Numbered from the stretch's first letter, positions 42,070 to 50,905 are shown. The stretch is 64,000 bases of DNA from JABFRJ01 sp031374735 (GCA_031374735.1 JANMGQ010000074.1:1-64000), one strand, 5' to 3'. Notes: a model not told the origin generated them from the letters alone. Numbers and translations: made by a program.

Positions 42070-42908
42070 GCTGCGCACACCGCCCCCGCGGCCCCGGTGT
42101 GGATCGAGAGATCCTTGATCGTTGGCGCCGTTCCCGACAGCGGGTTGCTCGGGTCCCAGGCCACTTTGAGTTCCTGGAACTCTGCGGCAAGCGCGTCCCA
42201 GATCATCAGGCGGCCCGCAAGGCTGGTGCCGAGACCCAGGATCTCCTTCAGCACCTCCGTCGCCATCAACGTACCAATGACACCGACGACGGCGCCGAGC
42301 ACGCCAACTTCAGAACAGTTGGCGACCGTGCCCGGCGGCGGCGCCTCCGGAAATAGGCAGCGATAGCTCGGATAAGGGTTGTCTTTGGCGTCGCGCAGAT
42401 GCGGCTTGAACGTCGTGACATAGCCGTCGAACGGCCCGACGGCTCCATACACCAGCGTTTTCCGGGCGAGGTAGCAGGCGTCGGAAACAAGATAGCGCGT
42501 GGCGAAGTTATCCGAGCCGTCGGCGACGATGTCGTAACGGCCAATCAGATCGAGCGCGTTCTTGGCATCGAGGCGAAAGGCGTGCGTCTCGATCCGCACA
42601 TGCGGATTGAGACGCGAAACAGCCTCGCGCGCACTGTCGACCTTCGGCATGCCGATGTATGCCGTGTCGTGGACGATCTGGCGCTGCAGGTTCGACAGCG
42701 AGACGACGTCATCGTCGACGACGCCGATGGTGCCAACGCCCGCCGCCGCGAGGTAGGCGATCAGCGGCGAGCCGAGCCCGCCTGCACCGATCAGCAGCAC
42801 CCGGGCAGCCTTGAGGCGTTGCTGTCCGGCTCCGCCGACGTCGCGCAGAACGATGTGGCGCTTGTAGCGCTCTATTTCAGGCTTCGTCAGGGTCATGGTG
42901 GCGCTCAT
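42066..42908 (-). CDS. MoeB/ThiF family adenylyltransferase
   Basis: A 280-residue E1-like enzyme. The ATP loop is LLIGAGGLGSPLIAYLAAAGVG (about 38-59). DDDVVSLSNLQRQ follows (62-74), GSDNFATRYL holds the catalytic Asp region and ANCSEVGVLG carries the conserved Cys. It adenylates the C-terminal Gly-Gly of a MoaD- or ThiS-like carrier before sulfur transfer. No rhodanese domain is attached and no carrier gene is nearby, so MoeB and ThiF roles cannot be separated. The ATG at 42908 fits the family N-terminus. Confidence 0.9.
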   Translation of the reverse strand: MSATMTLTKPEIERYKRHIVLRDVGGAGQQRLKAARVLLIGAGGLGSPLIAYLAAAGVGTIGVVDDDVVSLSNLQRQIVHDTAYIGMPKVDSAREAVSRLNPHVRIETHAFRLDAKNALDLIGRYDIVADGSDNFATRYLVSDACYLARKTLVYGAVGPFDGYVTTFKPHLRDAKDNPYPSYRCLFPEAPPPGTVANCSEVGVLGAVVGVIGTLMATEVLKEILGLGTSLAGRLMIWDALAAEFQELKVAWDPSNPLSGTAPTIKDLSIHTGAAGAVCAA

Positions 42909-43036
42909 AGCGTGATCCGGTCTCGGATGAAACCGGCGCAACATAGGCGCTTTGGTCCCGCCATAGCGGGTTGCGGTCGGCCGTGGCTCAGGCGTATCGC
43001 TCTCGGCCTTGCCTGCCTCATGACCGCCGAGACCCC

Positions 43037-43975
43037 ATGCGCATTGAATATCACCGCACCATGCTCGCCGACGGCGTGCGCAACAAAGCCTTCTATGAAG
43101 CTCTGAAGCGCGTCGTTGTGCCGGGGAAATCTATCGTCGCTGATATCGGGTGCGGCACGGGCGTGCTCGGCTTCATGGCGGCGAAGCTCGGCGCCAAGCA
43201 GGTGTTCCTGCTTGAAAAATCCGAGATCGTCGACGTTGCCAAGAAGCTCGCCAAGCACAACGGCATCAAGAACATCGAGATCGTGCCGGCGCATTCCATC
43301 GATGTCGAACCGCCCGTGCGTTGCGATATCGTGGTGTCGGAAACGCTCGGCAACTATGCCTTTGAAGAAAACATCATCGAAACACTGCAAGATGTGCGCG
43401 AGCGCTATCTCGAACCCGACGGCGTGCTGATCCCTGCCCGCGTCGCCCAATATGTGGCGCCGGTCACAAATTCGCGCTTCCACCGCGATCTCTCGACCTG
43501 GGACGATGTCGGCTTCGGCCTAGACTTCGAGCCGGCCAAGACCAAGGGCTTTCACAATCTGTATGTCCGCACGTTCGACCCGAAAGATCTACTGGATGGC
43601 GGTACAAGCGCCGTCGTCTGGGATCGCTGCGATTTCATGAAGCAGCCGAAGACCTCGCGCAGCGGCGACGCCGAATTCAAGGTCAAACGGGCAGAAACGA
43701 TTGCCGGCATCGCGCTCTGGTGGACAACGGACCTCGCCGACGGCATCTCGCTCGGCACCGGCCCGTCAGACCCGAAAACGCACTGGGAACAGTTGTATCT
43801 GCCCGCATTGGAGCCAATCGATCTTAAAGCCGGCGAAACGTTGCGCGTGCGTCTGCGCTCGACGACATCCTATGCCGAGGGCACGAACGTGAAGTGGTCA
43901 CTGGCGGCAGTCGACGCGAAAGGCCGCGAGCGGGAGAAGCAGTCGCTCGACCTGAACAAGGGGTTCTTGCCCTGA
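43037..43975 (+). CDS. Protein arginine methyltransferase-like SAM-dependent methyltransferase
   Basis: A 312-residue class I methyltransferase with features of type I protein arginine methyltransferases. EYHRTMLADGVRNKAFYEAL (4-23) resembles the PRMT N-terminal helix. VADIGCGTGVLGFMAAKLGA (34-53) is the SAM site. SETLGNYAFEE (101-111) places Glu102 and Glu111 nine residues apart, as in the PRMT double-E loop, and RERYLEPDGVLIP follows. THW (248-250) matches the THW loop. The C-terminal half would be the beta-barrel. Arginine methylation is likely but the target is unknown. The ATG at 43037 is chosen from this family alignment. Confidence 0.82.
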   Translation: MRIEYHRTMLADGVRNKAFYEALKRVVVPGKSIVADIGCGTGVLGFMAAKLGAKQVFLLEKSEIVDVAKKLAKHNGIKNIEIVPAHSIDVEPPVRCDIVVSETLGNYAFEENIIETLQDVRERYLEPDGVLIPARVAQYVAPVTNSRFHRDLSTWDDVGFGLDFEPAKTKGFHNLYVRTFDPKDLLDGGTSAVVWDRCDFMKQPKTSRSGDAEFKVKRAETIAGIALWWTTDLADGISLGTGPSDPKTHWEQLYLPALEPIDLKAGETLRVRLRSTTSYAEGTNVKWSLAAVDAKGREREKQSLDLNKGFLP

Positions 43976-44002
43976 GTAGTGGCGCAACTGGACGAGACGC
44001 GT

Positions 44003-44467
44003 TCAGCTGCGTCTTGCCTTCTTGAACGGCGCCATGCCTTCGCGCGCGAGTTCGTCGGCGCGCTCGTTCATGGCGTGGCCGGCGTGACCCTTGAGCCAGC
44101 GCCAGTCGATCTTGTGCTTGGCGCGGGCTTCATCGAGCCGCTTCCACAGATCCTCGTTCTTCACGGGCTTGTTGTCGGCCGTTTTCCAGTTTCGCTTTTT
44201 CCAACCGGTGATCCAGCTGGTGATGCCATCCTTGACGTAGGCGCTGTCGGTCCAAAGTTCGACGGGCGTCGGGCGCTTCAGGGCCTCAAGCGCGGAGATG
44301 GCGGCGAGCAGCTCCATACGATTGTTGGTGGTCTCGACTTCGCCACCATTCATTTCTTTCTTGTGGGCGCCCCATATTAAGATGGCGCCCCAGCCGCCAG
44401 GCCCTGGATTTCCGGAGCAGGCGCCATCGGTGTAGATCAGAACTTTGTCGGTCGGCAGGTCAGCCAT
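44003..44467 (-). CDS. rnhA: Ribonuclease HI
   Basis: A 154-residue RNase H1 that cuts RNA in RNA/DNA hybrids. The acidic catalytic set is visible: Asp in YTDGACSGNPGPGGWG (about 12-27), Glu in NNRMELLAAI (about 52), Asp in LWTDSAYV (about 74) and Asp in NERADELA near the end, with the KGHAGH loop before it. It begins at the ATG that overlaps the stop of the monooxygenase-like gene (TGATG). It belongs to the conserved ispH-thrB-rnhA order, with one extra small gene inserted. Confidence 0.96.
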   Translation of the reverse strand: MADLPTDKVLIYTDGACSGNPGPGGWGAILIWGAHKKEMNGGEVETTNNRMELLAAISALEALKRPTPVELWTDSAYVKDGITSWITGWKKRNWKTADNKPVKNEDLWKRLDEARAKHKIDWRWLKGHAGHAMNERADELAREGMAPFKKARRS

Positions 44468-44778
44468 CAGTCGGCGCCCATCAGTTGCGCCGACGTGGCG
44501 ATGTCGTGACGTTTGACGCTGAGGGACAGCACTTTGGCGCCAGCGATGGTCTTGTTCAGTTCGGCCATGTGCGGCGTCTGGAAATGAGCCATCAGCGCCG
44601 TCTCGTCGCGCCAGAGTTCAGATACGACCAAGTGGTTGGGGTCAGTCAAATCGCGCGAGTAGACATACTGGATGCAACCGTCCTCGGCCCGTGTCGCGGC
44701 CATCATGGTTGCAAAGGCAGACGCCAGCCGATCAATCTCGCCTGGCGCCAGACGTACAGTTCCCATCACGGCGATCAT
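44467..44778 (-). CDS. Antibiotic biosynthesis monooxygenase (ABM) family protein
   Basis: A 103-residue ABM-domain protein, the fold of YgiN-type quinol monooxygenases. AVMGTVRLAPGEIDRLASAF near the start, EDGCIQYVYSRDLTDPNHLVVSELWRDETAL in the centre and HFQTPHMAELN (about 76-86) follow the family pattern. Such proteins act as cofactor-free oxygenases or in stress response; the substrate here is not known. It is inserted between thrB and rnhA and coupled to rnhA by a TGATG overlap. Confidence 0.88.
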   Translation of the reverse strand: MIAVMGTVRLAPGEIDRLASAFATMMAATRAEDGCIQYVYSRDLTDPNHLVVSELWRDETALMAHFQTPHMAELNKTIAGAKVLSLSVKRHDIATSAQLMGAD

Positions 44779-44814
44779 GGCAGCTCCTCACTGGTTTTTC
44801 AGAAAAGACGTGGG

Positions 44815-45780
44815 TCAGGTTTCAAGCCCATAGTCGCGTGCGACGCGCACCTGTTGATGAAACGTCAGTTTGCGCAGGTACTCGAGCGGATCTTTGCGCT
44901 GCACCAGGGCACCCGCCGGCGTGTTGATCCAGTCATAGGCGCGGGTCAACAGGAAGCGCAGAGCGGAGCCGCGGGCCAGGATCGGCAAGGCCGCTTGCTC
45001 GGCGGCGCTCAAGGGCCGGATGCGCTGATAGTTGGCGAGCAGCGCCGTACCCTTCTCGATGTCGTATTGGCCCTCAGCTGAGAAGCACCACGCGTTCAGG
45101 CAGATGGCGACGTCGTAGACCAGCGCCTCGTTGCAGGCGAAATAGAAGTCGATCACGCCTGACAGCTGGTCGCCGAGGAAGAACACGTTGTCCTGGAACA
45201 AGTCCGCGTGGATCACCCCTTGGGGCAGATCTTGGGGCCAGTGCTTGGCGAGATAAGCGAGTTCGTCGGCGATGCCCTGGCGCAGCCCCGGCACGATCTT
45301 GTCGGCGCTCAGCTCGAAACGCTTGAAGAGCGGCGCCCAGCCTTCGAGGCCAAGCGCATTCGGACGCTTCAGCGCAAAACCTTTACCAGCGAGATGCAGT
45401 TTCGCCAGCACCTCGCCAACGCCTGCGCAATGCGCCACACGCGGCTCGCGCGGCCACACGCCTTCGAGGAACGTGATCAAAGCAGCCGGCCGGCCAGCGA
45501 GCGTACCTAGCGTGCGGCCCTTGGCATCGTGCACAGGCAGCGGACACGTGATGCCGTTGGCCGCCAGATGATCCATCAAGCCGAGAAAGAACGGCAGATC
45601 CTCGGCTTTCACGCGCTTTTCATAGAGCGTCAGAATGTAGGGGCCTTTGTCGGTGTGCAGGAGATAGTTGGTGTTTTCGACGCCTTCAGCGATGCCCTTG
45701 CAGGAGAGCACGCGGCCGAGCCCGTAACTCGCGACAAAGGCCGCGAGTTCATCATCGGGGACTTGCGTATAGACGGCCAT
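44815..45780 (-). CDS. thrB: Homoserine kinase (ThrB, APH-fold type)
   Basis: A 321-residue kinase of the aminoglycoside-phosphotransferase fold, the form of homoserine kinase used in many alphaproteobacteria. It begins MAVYTQVPDDELAAFVASYGLG. EGVENTNYLL lies near 40, GVIHADLFQDNVFF (catalytic loop, Asp and Asn) near 185 and GVIDFYFAC (metal Asp) near 204. It phosphorylates homoserine in threonine synthesis. GGGGAGGGG precedes the ATG at 45780. It follows ispH on the same strand after a repeat-rich gap. Confidence 0.94.
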   Translation of the reverse strand: MAVYTQVPDDELAAFVASYGLGRVLSCKGIAEGVENTNYLLHTDKGPYILTLYEKRVKAEDLPFFLGLMDHLAANGITCPLPVHDAKGRTLGTLAGRPAALITFLEGVWPREPRVAHCAGVGEVLAKLHLAGKGFALKRPNALGLEGWAPLFKRFELSADKIVPGLRQGIADELAYLAKHWPQDLPQGVIHADLFQDNVFFLGDQLSGVIDFYFACNEALVYDVAICLNAWCFSAEGQYDIEKGTALLANYQRIRPLSAAEQAALPILARGSALRFLLTRAYDWINTPAGALVQRKDPLEYLRKLTFHQQVRVARDYGLET

Positions 45781-46301
45781 GTCAGTCCCCTCCCCGTATC
45801 GCCCGCGCACGACCTACGCCGACCGGCCAGGACGGGCAAGATGGGCGGGCGAGATCGGGCGGGAAGCCCGCGCGACGTGTGGTCCGCGAACGGTGGGGCG
45901 TGCGGGCTCTATCTCCGCGGTCGCTGCTTGTGCACCTGCTTGACCACCGACGCCGGCTGCTGTGACATGAGACGAAGAGAACTCTGTTGGACTGGGCCAG
46001 AAGGAGAAGTCGTCCCCGTTCCACGGTGTCCCGGAATACTTGTCGCGCCTTCTGCCCGGCAAGTATATCCGGGATCTTGCCCCCTGAGTGTAAGGCACTG
46101 GTGCCATACGCTGATTGGTCAAGATCCCGGATATATATTCGTCGCCCGCGGCGACGAATACATTCCGGGACACCGAGGAAGGCGACTTCGCCTTTGGGTG
46201 AGCTGCGCCCTTTCAGCCGCTTTGCCGACGGGTCCGCCATAGCCCTTACCACTTCGCCCGGGCACTTGGGCCTGGGGGGCACACAATTGCCGGGCAGCCC
46301 C
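45781..46301. other. Non-coding region with palindromic element
   Basis: The 521 bases between ispH and thrB hold no supported gene. The centre is occupied by the twin palindrome at 46024-46175. The flanks are GC-rich, with short complementary blocks such as GGCGGGAAGCCCGC near 45860 and CCCGGGCACTTGGGCC near 46257. Transcription from ispH into thrB would have to cross the palindrome. Confidence 0.6.
46024..46175. repeat. Nested twin-palindrome element
   Basis: The outer arms CGGTGTCCCGGAAT (46024-46037) and ATTCCGGGACACCG (46162-46175) are a perfect 14-base inverted repeat. The inner arms 46064-46079 and 46120-46135 are a perfect 16-base inverted repeat around CCCGGAT. Inside the right half TATTCGTCGCC and GGCGACGAATA (46136-46160) form an 11-base hairpin with a 3-base loop. 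The left half can fold in the same way (AATACTTG/CAAGTAT). The DNA can thus form one long stem or two side hairpins. A related palindrome is at 346-393. Confidence 0.8.
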
Positions 46302-47318
46302 CTATGCCCGAGGGCAGGCTGGCGCTTCGCGCAGGGCACGTGGCACATTGAAGGCCACTTTCTCCTCGCGTGTCACGACATGCTCGATGGTGACGTCAAA
46401 CCCAGCGCGGAACGCGTTGACGACCTCATCGACCAGCACCTCAGGCGCCGACGCACCAGCCGTGATGCCGACGGTGCGCACGCCAGCGAAATCGGCGAGT
46501 TTGATTTCGGCGCCACGCTGCACCAGTGTTGAGGCCTGACAACCCGCGCGCGCGCCGACTTCGACCAAGCGCAGCGAGTTCGACGAGTTGGGCGCGCCGA
46601 CCACGATCAGCCGCTCGACCTTATCAGCGATGGCCTTCACCGACTCCTGCCGGTTGGTGGTGGCGTAGCAGATGTCCTCTTTGTGAGGCGCGGCGATAGC
46701 AGGAAAACGCGCCTGCAACGCCGCCACGACCGCCGCCGTATCATCGACCGACAAAGTGGTCTGGGTGATGAACGCGAGCTTCGATGGCTCCTTCGGCGTG
46801 TAGGCCATCGCGTCGTCGACGGTTTCGATCAGCGTGACCGCGCCTGGCGGCAGCTGTCCCATGGTGCCGATCACTTCGGGATGGCCCTCATGGCCGATCA
46901 TCACGATCTCGCGGCCCTCGGCGAAATGCCGCTCGGCTTCAACGTGCACTTTGGACACCAGCGGGCATGTGGCATCGAGGAAAAACATACTCTTGGCTTT
47001 GGCGTCCGCCGGCACGGATTTGGGCACGCCGTGCGCCGAAAAGATCACAGGACGGCCACCCGTGCGATGATCTGGTGGGATTTCGTCGAGCTCCTCCACA
47101 AAAATGGCGCCTTTTGCCCGCAGGCCATCAACGACGAAACGGTTGTGGACGATTTCGTGGCGCACATAGACGGGCGCCCCGAACTTCTCCAGAGCCAGTT
47201 CTACGATCTTGATGGCGCGATCCACGCCGGCGCAAAATCCACGTGGAGCCGCCAGATAGATGGTTAAGGGCGGTTTGGTGGCGCCAATCGTGGTGGCACT
47301 CGTGTCGGTCGAGACCAT
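46302..47318 (-). CDS. ispH: 4-hydroxy-3-methylbut-2-enyl diphosphate reductase IspH
   Basis: A 338-residue iron-sulfur enzyme for the last step of the MEP isoprenoid pathway, making IPP and DMAPP. The three cluster cysteines are in APRGFCAGVDRAI (about 29), LDATCPLVSKVH (about 117) and near 218 in the segment around DICYATTNRQ. The conserved histidines are in HNRFVVDGL and FSAHGV, and TAGASAPE closes the core. Length is normal. It leads the ispH-thrB-rnhA set typical of Hyphomicrobiales. Confidence 0.96.
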   Translation of the reverse strand: MVSTDTSATTIGATKPPLTIYLAAPRGFCAGVDRAIKIVELALEKFGAPVYVRHEIVHNRFVVDGLRAKGAIFVEELDEIPPDHRTGGRPVIFSAHGVPKSVPADAKAKSMFFLDATCPLVSKVHVEAERHFAEGREIVMIGHEGHPEVIGTMGQLPPGAVTLIETVDDAMAYTPKEPSKLAFITQTTLSVDDTAAVVAALQARFPAIAAPHKEDICYATTNRQESVKAIADKVERLIVVGAPNSSNSLRLVEVGARAGCQASTLVQRGAEIKLADFAGVRTVGITAGASAPEVLVDEVVNAFRAGFDVTIEHVVTREEKVAFNVPRALREAPACPRA

Positions 47319-47578
47319 GCGTCGCTCGCGTGCGGTTGTGCGCCGTCATTGGGCTCTCGGCACGATGTTGGCAAGTGGTGGCGCAGGCCAAGCGGCGTGA
47401 CTGCCACAGGTGTGCGGCGATCGGGGTATCGATCGTTGGTCAGGGTGGCGGCTGGTCGTTCGAGTGGTAAAGACGTACGTGTCGCGTGGGTATGGGGATA
47501 TCGGCGCGGTGTTGGGGGGAGCGACGGGATTGGCCAATCGATCGGCCGATTTGGAGCTCAGAAACTGGATCCAGACAT
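47319..47578. other. Divergent intergenic region between ispH and a lipoprotein gene
   Basis: No gene is supported in these 260 bases. The sequence should contain promoters for both flanking genes. No clear palindrome or sigma-70 pair was recognised. Confidence 0.4.
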
Positions 47579-48217
47579 ATGACACCGGAACGGTTTCGCA
47601 AGTTTTCGATCGGGGCGGTTCTGCTCGCGGGCACGGCTGTCGCCGGCTGCGGCATGGGCTCGCTGACATCTGGCATCGGTGGCGGCTTGTTTGGCGGCGG
47701 AGCTGCCGGGAAATCTGAGCAACCAGCCAACGGTATCACCACTGAGAGCATGCTCACTGCCGCGAAGACCGATGGCAACACGGGCGGCGATGTGGCGGGC
47801 GGATGCCCACGGTTTGTGGTGTTCTCGCGCGATAGCAACGTCACAATCTATGAGGCCGGCCGGGTCGGCGATGCGCTGGGCGTCATTCATCGCGGCGAAA
47901 TTACCAAGACGGCACGCGAATGCTCTGTCGAGAACGGTCGCGTGACCGTGAAGTATGGCTTCTCGGGTCGCATTCTGCTCGGCCCCAAGGGCAAGACCGG
48001 CAACGTCACCTTGCCGCTGGCCGTGTTCGTCACCGACAGCAAGAAAGAGCGCGTTGCCAACGACCGCATGCGCGTCGACGTGCCGGTCGCGCTCGACAAG
48101 CCGATCGGCTATTTCTCGACCGTCCGGGAAGTCTCATTCCCGCTACCCGAAGGGTCGCGCCCCGGCGAGTTCGAGGTGTTCGTCGGCTTCGAGCGCAATA
48201 TTCCGAACGCAGGTTGA
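47579..48217 (+). CDS. Predicted lipoprotein
   Basis: A 212-residue exported protein. The N-terminus is basic (MTPERFRKF), then hydrophobic (SIGAVLLAGTAV), then the lipobox AVAGC with Cys at 24, so it is probably lipid-anchored. A glycine-rich linker follows, then a soluble domain with CPRFVVFSRDSNVTIYE and ECSVENGRVTVKYGFSGRIL. The two later Cys could form a disulfide. The domain is a beta-rich fold of unknown function that is common in Hyphomicrobiales. The ATG at 47579 is chosen because it directly precedes the signal peptide. Confidence 0.83.
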   Translation: MTPERFRKFSIGAVLLAGTAVAGCGMGSLTSGIGGGLFGGGAAGKSEQPANGITTESMLTAAKTDGNTGGDVAGGCPRFVVFSRDSNVTIYEAGRVGDALGVIHRGEITKTARECSVENGRVTVKYGFSGRILLGPKGKTGNVTLPLAVFVTDSKKERVANDRMRVDVPVALDKPIGYFSTVREVSFPLPEGSRPGEFEVFVGFERNIPNAG

Positions 48218-48324
48218 GCCACCGTTTCATCACACGCCCCACGGCTCAAAGCCGTGCGCCCTCGCAGATGCGGCCTTGATGCGATACTGAGACACAGCCG
48301 TCTCATGATCGGCGGGGCACTGTG

Positions 48325-49512
48325 ATGACCAATCGTTGGGCGGTTCTGGCGCTGCTGTTCACTGTGCGCACGTGCATGGGGATACAGTTTCAATCTGTGC
48401 CGGCGGTTTCGCCCTTGTATCTGCGCGACCTCGCAGTCAGCGTCGCCGACATTGGCCTGCTGATCGGGCTCTATCACGCCCCAGGCATCGCGCTGGCCGT
48501 GCCTGGTGGTGGCCTTGGTCGGCGCTTTGGCGATCTTGCTGTCGTGGCCTTCGGGCTGGTCTTAATGCTCGCGGGCGCGCTGGTGATGGCGCTATCGACG
48601 TCTTGGACGCTGCAAATTGCGGGACGCGTGCTCGCCGGCATCGGTGGCGTGTTGCTGAATGTGCTGATGTCAAAAATGGTGACGGACTGGTTTGCCGGGC
48701 GCGAGATCGCAACGGCGATGGGAATCTTTGTCAACTCGTGGCCGGTCGGCGTTGCGGTCGGATTGGTGTTGTTCCCGTTCATCGCGGCGGGCGGCGGACT
48801 GTTGGCAGTGCAAATTTCGGTCAGCCTGCTGATTACCATCGCGTTAATCGCACTTGTTGTGTTCTATCGGCCACCAGCGCAGGCCGATGCGTCCGCTGCG
48901 ACGGGGACCGGCTGGCCAACGGGGCCCGCCTTCACGGCTGTGCTGATCGCCGGACTGATCTGGGGATTTTACAATGCCGCACTCGGCGTGGTGTTCGGCT
49001 TTGGACCGTTGATGTTGACCGAGCGCGGGTGGTCCCTGGCCTCAGCTAGCGCCGCAACCAGTGTGGTGCTGTGGGTCATGGCGGCGTTTCTGCCTTTCGG
49101 TGGGCTGATGGCGGACCGGCTCGGACGTCACGTCGCCATCATTGTGGTCAGTTGCGCCACGTTCGCGGTGTTGCTGCTGGCCTGCACGCGCAGTGATTGG
49201 ACCCTTGTCGTGTTTGGTCTGATGGGGGTGCTCGGTGGTATGGCTGCTGGGCCGATCATGAGCCTGCCATCGCGCGTGTTGGCGCCGCAAACACGGGCGC
49301 TCGGCATGGGACTGTTCTTCACGATGTTTTACGTGCTGCAAGCCGCCGGTCCATGGATCGCCGGACGCGCGTCGGCGTATTTCGGCACCGCACGGGCGGC
49401 TTTCGACACGGGCGCGGTGTTTCTGGCTTTAACCATCGCGCTGGTCGGTACGTTTCTCGCCTTGACGACGCAGAAGGCTGCCGTGCCAGAGCACCGTCAG
49501 GCACAGCCATAG
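48325..49512 (+). CDS. MFS transporter (CynX/NimT-like)
   Basis: A 395-residue major facilitator with about twelve membrane segments. PGGGLGRRFGDL (about 58-69) is the motif A position. MVTDWFAGREIATAMGIFVNSWP near 119 is typical of the cyanate/nitroimidazole (CynX/NimT) type branch. The substrate is unknown. A GTG one codon earlier is an alternative start. It lies about 107 bases after the lipoprotein gene. Confidence 0.87.
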   Translation: MTNRWAVLALLFTVRTCMGIQFQSVPAVSPLYLRDLAVSVADIGLLIGLYHAPGIALAVPGGGLGRRFGDLAVVAFGLVLMLAGALVMALSTSWTLQIAGRVLAGIGGVLLNVLMSKMVTDWFAGREIATAMGIFVNSWPVGVAVGLVLFPFIAAGGGLLAVQISVSLLITIALIALVVFYRPPAQADASAATGTGWPTGPAFTAVLIAGLIWGFYNAALGVVFGFGPLMLTERGWSLASASAATSVVLWVMAAFLPFGGLMADRLGRHVAIIVVSCATFAVLLLACTRSDWTLVVFGLMGVLGGMAAGPIMSLPSRVLAPQTRALGMGLFFTMFYVLQAAGPWIAGRASAYFGTARAAFDTGAVFLALTIALVGTFLALTTQKAAVPEHRQAQP

Positions 49513-49653
49513 GGCGCCCGAGTTCATCGCAATGGTTACGACGTCTCCCGGTCATCGATGCGGCTGGCGCGGGTGAGCAGGAACAGGAACAGACGACAAA
49601 AAGCCCAGCAGCTTGCGCCACTAGGCCTGAAACTCATTGCGGCTGCGGGCAGC

Positions 49654-49950
49654 TCAAACGGCTGGAGCCGCGGCCTTGGCCTTCTGGATCTCGCGCTTCA
49701 TTTTGAGCAGATCGTCGGACAGTTCGTCGCTATGCGCCTTGAGCAGGAACGCATCGAGACCGCCGCGGTGCTCAACGGACTTCAGGCCGTTGGCCGAGCA
49801 GCGGACCTTGATCTTGCGGTCCAGGATATCGCTCATCAGCGTCACATTGACCAAATTCGGACGGTAGACACGCTTGGTCTTGTTTTCGGCGTGGCTGCGG
49901 CGGTTGCCAGACATCGGCATCTTGCCGGTAAGCTCACAACAGCGGGTCAT
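49654..49950 (-). CDS. rpmB: 50S ribosomal protein L28
   Basis: A 98-residue ribosomal protein of the large subunit. MTRCCELTGKMPMSGNRRSHAENKTKR at the start is the L28 signature with the conserved N-terminal beta structure, followed by RVYRPNLVNVTL and a helical C-terminus rich in Lys and Ala. The alphaproteobacterial extension (SVEHRGGLDAFLLKAHSDELS) is present. It is a single gene, and the divergent neighbour on the left is the MFS gene on the opposite strand. Confidence 0.96.
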   Translation of the reverse strand: MTRCCELTGKMPMSGNRRSHAENKTKRVYRPNLVNVTLMSDILDRKIKVRCSANGLKSVEHRGGLDAFLLKAHSDELSDDLLKMKREIQKAKAAAPAV

Positions 49951-50166
49951 CGCGGGTCTCCTGAAGACGACACGGTCGACGCCGAACGAGCGGGCCGAGC
50001 AGGTGTTAAACAGACGAGGCGCGTAAGCCGAGGCTTCGCGCCAGTTGGCTGCGTACTAAGGCCAAGATGGTCGACCCGTCAAGCGTATGTCGTCTCGGTG
50101 GCAAATCTTCGCTCAGCGCAACGTGCCGAAGGTCTTGTTGCCGCGCCGCCTGCCCGAGGTTGCCCC

Positions 50167-50721
50167 TCAGACCGCGCGCACTTCCTGCACATCCGGCACG
50201 AAGTGGCGCAGCAGGTTTTCAATACCACCGCGCAGCGTCGCTGTTGAAGACGGGCAGCCCGAACAGGCGCCGCGCATGTGCAACGACACGACGCCGTCGC
50301 GGAAGCCATGGAACACGATGTCGCCGCCGTCTTGGGCAACGGCCGGCCGCACGCGTGTTTCCAGCAGTTCCTTGATGGTATCGACCGTCTCTTTGTCCTT
50401 GGGGTCATAGTCGCCGTCGGCGGTGTCCTGGCCCTCGCCCGTGCTCATCACGGGCGCGCCCGAGAGATAGTGCTCCATGATGGCGCCGAGGATGGCCGGC
50501 TTCACGTGCTGCCACTCGACGTCGCCCTTGGTCACCGAGATGAAATCGCCGCCAAGAAACACGCCGCGCACGCCGTCAACGCCAAACAAGCGTTGCGCCA
50601 GCGGCGACAACGCGGCCTCGCCAAGGTCGCGATAATCTGCCGTGCCATCGCCCAGCACCGTGCGGCCAGGAATGAACTTCAGCGTCGCAGGGTTGGGGGT
50701 CGGCTCTGTTTGGATGAACAC
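50167..50721 (-). CDS. NifU family protein (Nfu-type Fe-S scaffold)
   Basis: A 184-residue iron-sulfur carrier. The N-terminal Nfu domain begins FIQTEPTPNPATLKFIPGR and includes GDFISVTKGD. The C-terminal NifU domain (from about 108) carries CSGCPSS with Cys153 and Cys156, which hold a 4Fe-4S cluster at a dimer interface. It delivers clusters to enzymes such as complex I components. Only the general Nfu role can be stated. It is divergent from the SDR gene and has a palindromic element between. Confidence 0.95.
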   Translation of the reverse strand: MFIQTEPTPNPATLKFIPGRTVLGDGTADYRDLGEAALSPLAQRLFGVDGVRGVFLGGDFISVTKGDVEWQHVKPAILGAIMEHYLSGAPVMSTGEGQDTADGDYDPKDKETVDTIKELLETRVRPAVAQDGGDIVFHGFRDGVVSLHMRGACSGCPSSTATLRGGIENLLRHFVPDVQEVRAV

Positions 50722-50817
50722 TGGGAAGCTCCTGGTCCTCGGCGCGGCAGCGGGCTGCCTTGTTTAGAACGGTTCTAGCTCAAGAGTGGATCAGGAACAA
50801 GGCGTGCCGGCGTACAT

Positions 50818-50905
50818 CAGCAATTCTCAAAGTGACGCCCACGTTGGTGTCTGACCTCGGTCAGACACCATAACGACGCGCTGTCCGCCACATTGAGAAT
50901 TGCTG
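50818..50905. repeat. Nested inverted repeat element
   Basis: CAGCAATTCTCAAAGTG (50818-50834) and CACATTGAGAATTGCTG (50889-50905) are inverted copies with one mismatch. In the centre GGTGTCTGACC and GGTCAGACACC (50846-50869) form a perfect 11-base inverted repeat separated by TC. The 88-base unit could be a small non-coding mobile repeat or a strong hairpin. It lies between the divergent nfu and SDR genes. Confidence 0.75.

Noticed and set aside
45781..46301. Possible small genes between ispH and thrB
   Set aside because: Open frames exist on both strands, but they are created by the inverted repeats and show no domain or start signal.
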